From Eucalyptus grandis (taxonomy: Eukaryota; Streptophyta; Magnoliopsida; Myrtales; Myrtaceae), in contig NC_052615.1 in assembly GCF_016545825.1 (NCBI RefSeq), positions 36,729,516-36,793,515 on the forward strand: 64,000 nucleotides of DNA. The letters are read 5' to 3'. Under the pieces are notes generated by a model. The model was not told the origin of the DNA, did not search any database, and saw nothing but the letters and a program-made list of their open reading frames with translations. Shown piece after piece: positions 62,485 through 64,000 of the stretch (positions are counted from its first letter, which is position 1; each line of letters begins with the position of its first letter). The translations under genes and the position numbers were made by a program.

Positions 62485-63105
62485 GTCTTTTTATCCACAT
62501 CATATAAACATGTTATCAACATGTTATTTGCACGAGCCACTTCTTTCAGCAATTCATGGTTACGTCCAAGCTGCTTGCTTCTAAATAACTTACAAATTGC
62601 CATCTATTAGTCTTCCTTAGTATCTCAGTGATCCAAGACTATATAAACAATTCACCTTGTTTGGATTCTCCAAGTCTGCCTGAACTTTCTTCTTGACTTG
62701 TTCACCTCCATCAAGACCCATCCAATTGTCATTTGCCTTTCACTTCATACTTTGGATTCCTTTGATATCGGTAAAGGATATCAACTTCACTCTACCTTCT
62801 ATCTTTTGGTTTGCAATAATGGCTCTACCTCGTCATTCACCTATCAATGGTACATTCAAGTTTTACCAAACTCCTCATCCTAGACTTTTTTACCTTCTAC
62901 TCAAGTACCTTCAACTTGCAGATAACTCTATGCCTAGTGCCTTGTTCACCATTGATAGAGAACTCAAAACCTTTAGACATCTTGTTAGGATACAATCCGC
63001 ATAATGTTTGTATGTCCTTCACCTAGTTACTAAATCATTAAATACATTAATAGCCTTTAATTATATTGTCATTTTCAAAACATCATAAAGGATTTTTTTA
63101 ACAGT

Positions 63106-63615
63106 CTCCCTCATTTTTATGTAGAAAAATAATATTTGAATATACATATATGCAATCACACTTTTAGAAATATTAAATTTTGTGTGCATGAAACATAGAA
63201 GAAATTTGCTTATTTTGCCAAAAATAAGAGCTCAGATAATGGCATAATAAGCACATAATGCAATTTTCAAATTTTAAGATTTTCAATGCATATTAATAGG
63301 AAATAATAAATAAGTTGAGCATAACAATATATTAAAATATAACTAGAGTTCAATATTATGCACCCAAAAAATGTGGAAATATAATCAACCAATAAAGATA
63401 GATGCATATATATTCTCCCCCCTTTTGTCATAATCAAAAAGTGATAATAATGGAAAGGGATAACATAAAGAATATGCATTTTAGCTCATGTTCACACAAT
63501 ATCACCAAAAAAATATTAGGTATAAAACACAATTTCCAGAAATATCATCTTCTACATGCTTTGGTGAACATGAAAGATATTTAATATAACTCAAGTTTTG
63601 TAGAATCAAACATCA
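63106..63615. other. AT-rich DNA between repeat B and a viral relic
   Basis: No gene recognised. A CTCCCCCCTTTTGTCATAATC phrase near 63413 is of the kind seen in plant retroelement terminal regions. It may belong to the same dispersed repeat as copies A and B. Confidence 0.4.
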
Positions 63616-64000
63616 TGTGTGCGCGCACGTGTCAATTAGAAACCTTTGAATAAAGCATTTAAATGGATTAGGTTTCCAATTCCAAACAAAAAGAATTTAC
63701 TTAATCAACTTCATAACTCAAAATTATTTTCCAAGTTGGATATGAAATCTGGATTTTGGCAAATTCAAATAAATGAATTAGATAGATATAAAACAGTGTT
63801 TACAGTACTATTTGGACAATATGAATGGAATGTAATGCCCTTTGGATTGAAAAACGCTCCTTCTGAATTTCAAAAAATAATGAATGATATTTTTAATCCT
63901 CACTCTAAATATATTTTAGTCTATGTAGATGATGTTTTAATTTTTTCTTCTAGTATAGATCAACACTTTAAACATATTTTAGTATTCATAAGTATTCTTA
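63616..64000 (+). pseudogene. Endogenous caulimovirid (pararetrovirus) reverse transcriptase fragment, cut by the window edge
   Basis: One frame is open from 63640 to the window end. It carries caulimovirid-type motifs: KSGFWQIQI near 63740, EWNVMPFGLKNAPSEFQ near 63822-63872, and YVDD at 63922-63933. The GFWQ and EWNVMPFGLKNAPSEFQ forms are typical of plant pararetroviruses (Caulimoviridae) rather than Ty3/gypsy elements, which usually have GYHQ and MPFGLTNAPATFQ. Just upstream, at 63637-63639, a TAG stop replaces the tyrosine expected in the N-Y-K-x-L-N motif at the start of the domain. Only the first part of the domain is present before the window ends. It is an old integrated copy, not an active virus. 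Confidence 0.83.

Larger units (their letters stand above)
59010..63105. repeat. Dispersed repeat copy B, split by three hAT-like insertions
   Basis: Starts near TAGAGGGGGTTGAATAGGTT (59010) and ends near GGATTTTTTTAACA (63103), each with a counterpart in copy A (near 48309 and 58872). Without the insertions it is about 1.4 kb. It carries roughly 240 bp near 62765-63000 that copy A lacks. Frames inside it show no known protein. Confidence 0.7.

Overview
This is a stretch of nuclear DNA from a flowering plant, almost certainly a eudicot. It has intron-split genes for plastid enzymes with transit peptides, GT-AG introns, AT-rich intergenic DNA, and a dense load of plant-type transposons. A woody rosid would fit, but the species cannot be named from the sequence alone.

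Four conserved protein genes are clear. A single-exon Golgi UDP-glucuronate 4-epimerase (minus strand, 3621-4931) makes the precursor of pectin galacturonate. A small putative membrane-protein ORF is divergent from it. An eight-exon plastid EPSP synthase (minus, 9349-13765) catalyses the sixth step of the shikimate pathway. Two tandem plastid transketolase genes (plus, 29413-33154 and 42187-45807) share the same seven-exon layout. Transketolase makes erythrose-4-phosphate, a substrate of the shikimate pathway, so two of the three enzyme types are metabolically linked; the linkage on the chromosome may be chance. Transketolase copy 2 is intact (748 codons). Copy 1 has a reading-frame break at the end of its transit peptide.

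From 14 to 29 kb and from 33 to 42 kb the spacers hold many short non-autonomous DNA transposons. Five have long terminal inverted repeats with 9-bp target duplications (Mutator-like), and two have GGGC..TTTGG-type ends with TTA-containing duplications (PIF/Harbinger-like). Several carry GC-rich cores. There is also a dead LINE fragment (about 22.0-22.5 kb). A tandem array of roughly 206-264 bp units (40.47-41.7 kb) ends about 0.5 kb upstream of transketolase copy 2.

From 48.3 to 63.1 kb the DNA is a nested transposon stack. Two adjacent copies of an unclassified dispersed repeat (A and B) act as hosts. Copy A was hit by a non-autonomous LTR retrotransposon that encodes only GAG plus an aspartic-protease domain (49146-58542, minus). 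That element was in turn hit, inside its gag frame, by a Ty1/copia element (50770-57061, plus) with a perfect 5-bp target duplication. LTR divergences counted by eye (about 6% outer, about 3% inner) agree with this order. Copy B was hit three times by hAT-like elements with 8-bp target duplications. The window ends inside a reverse-transcriptase fragment of an endogenous caulimovirid (pararetrovirus) sequence.
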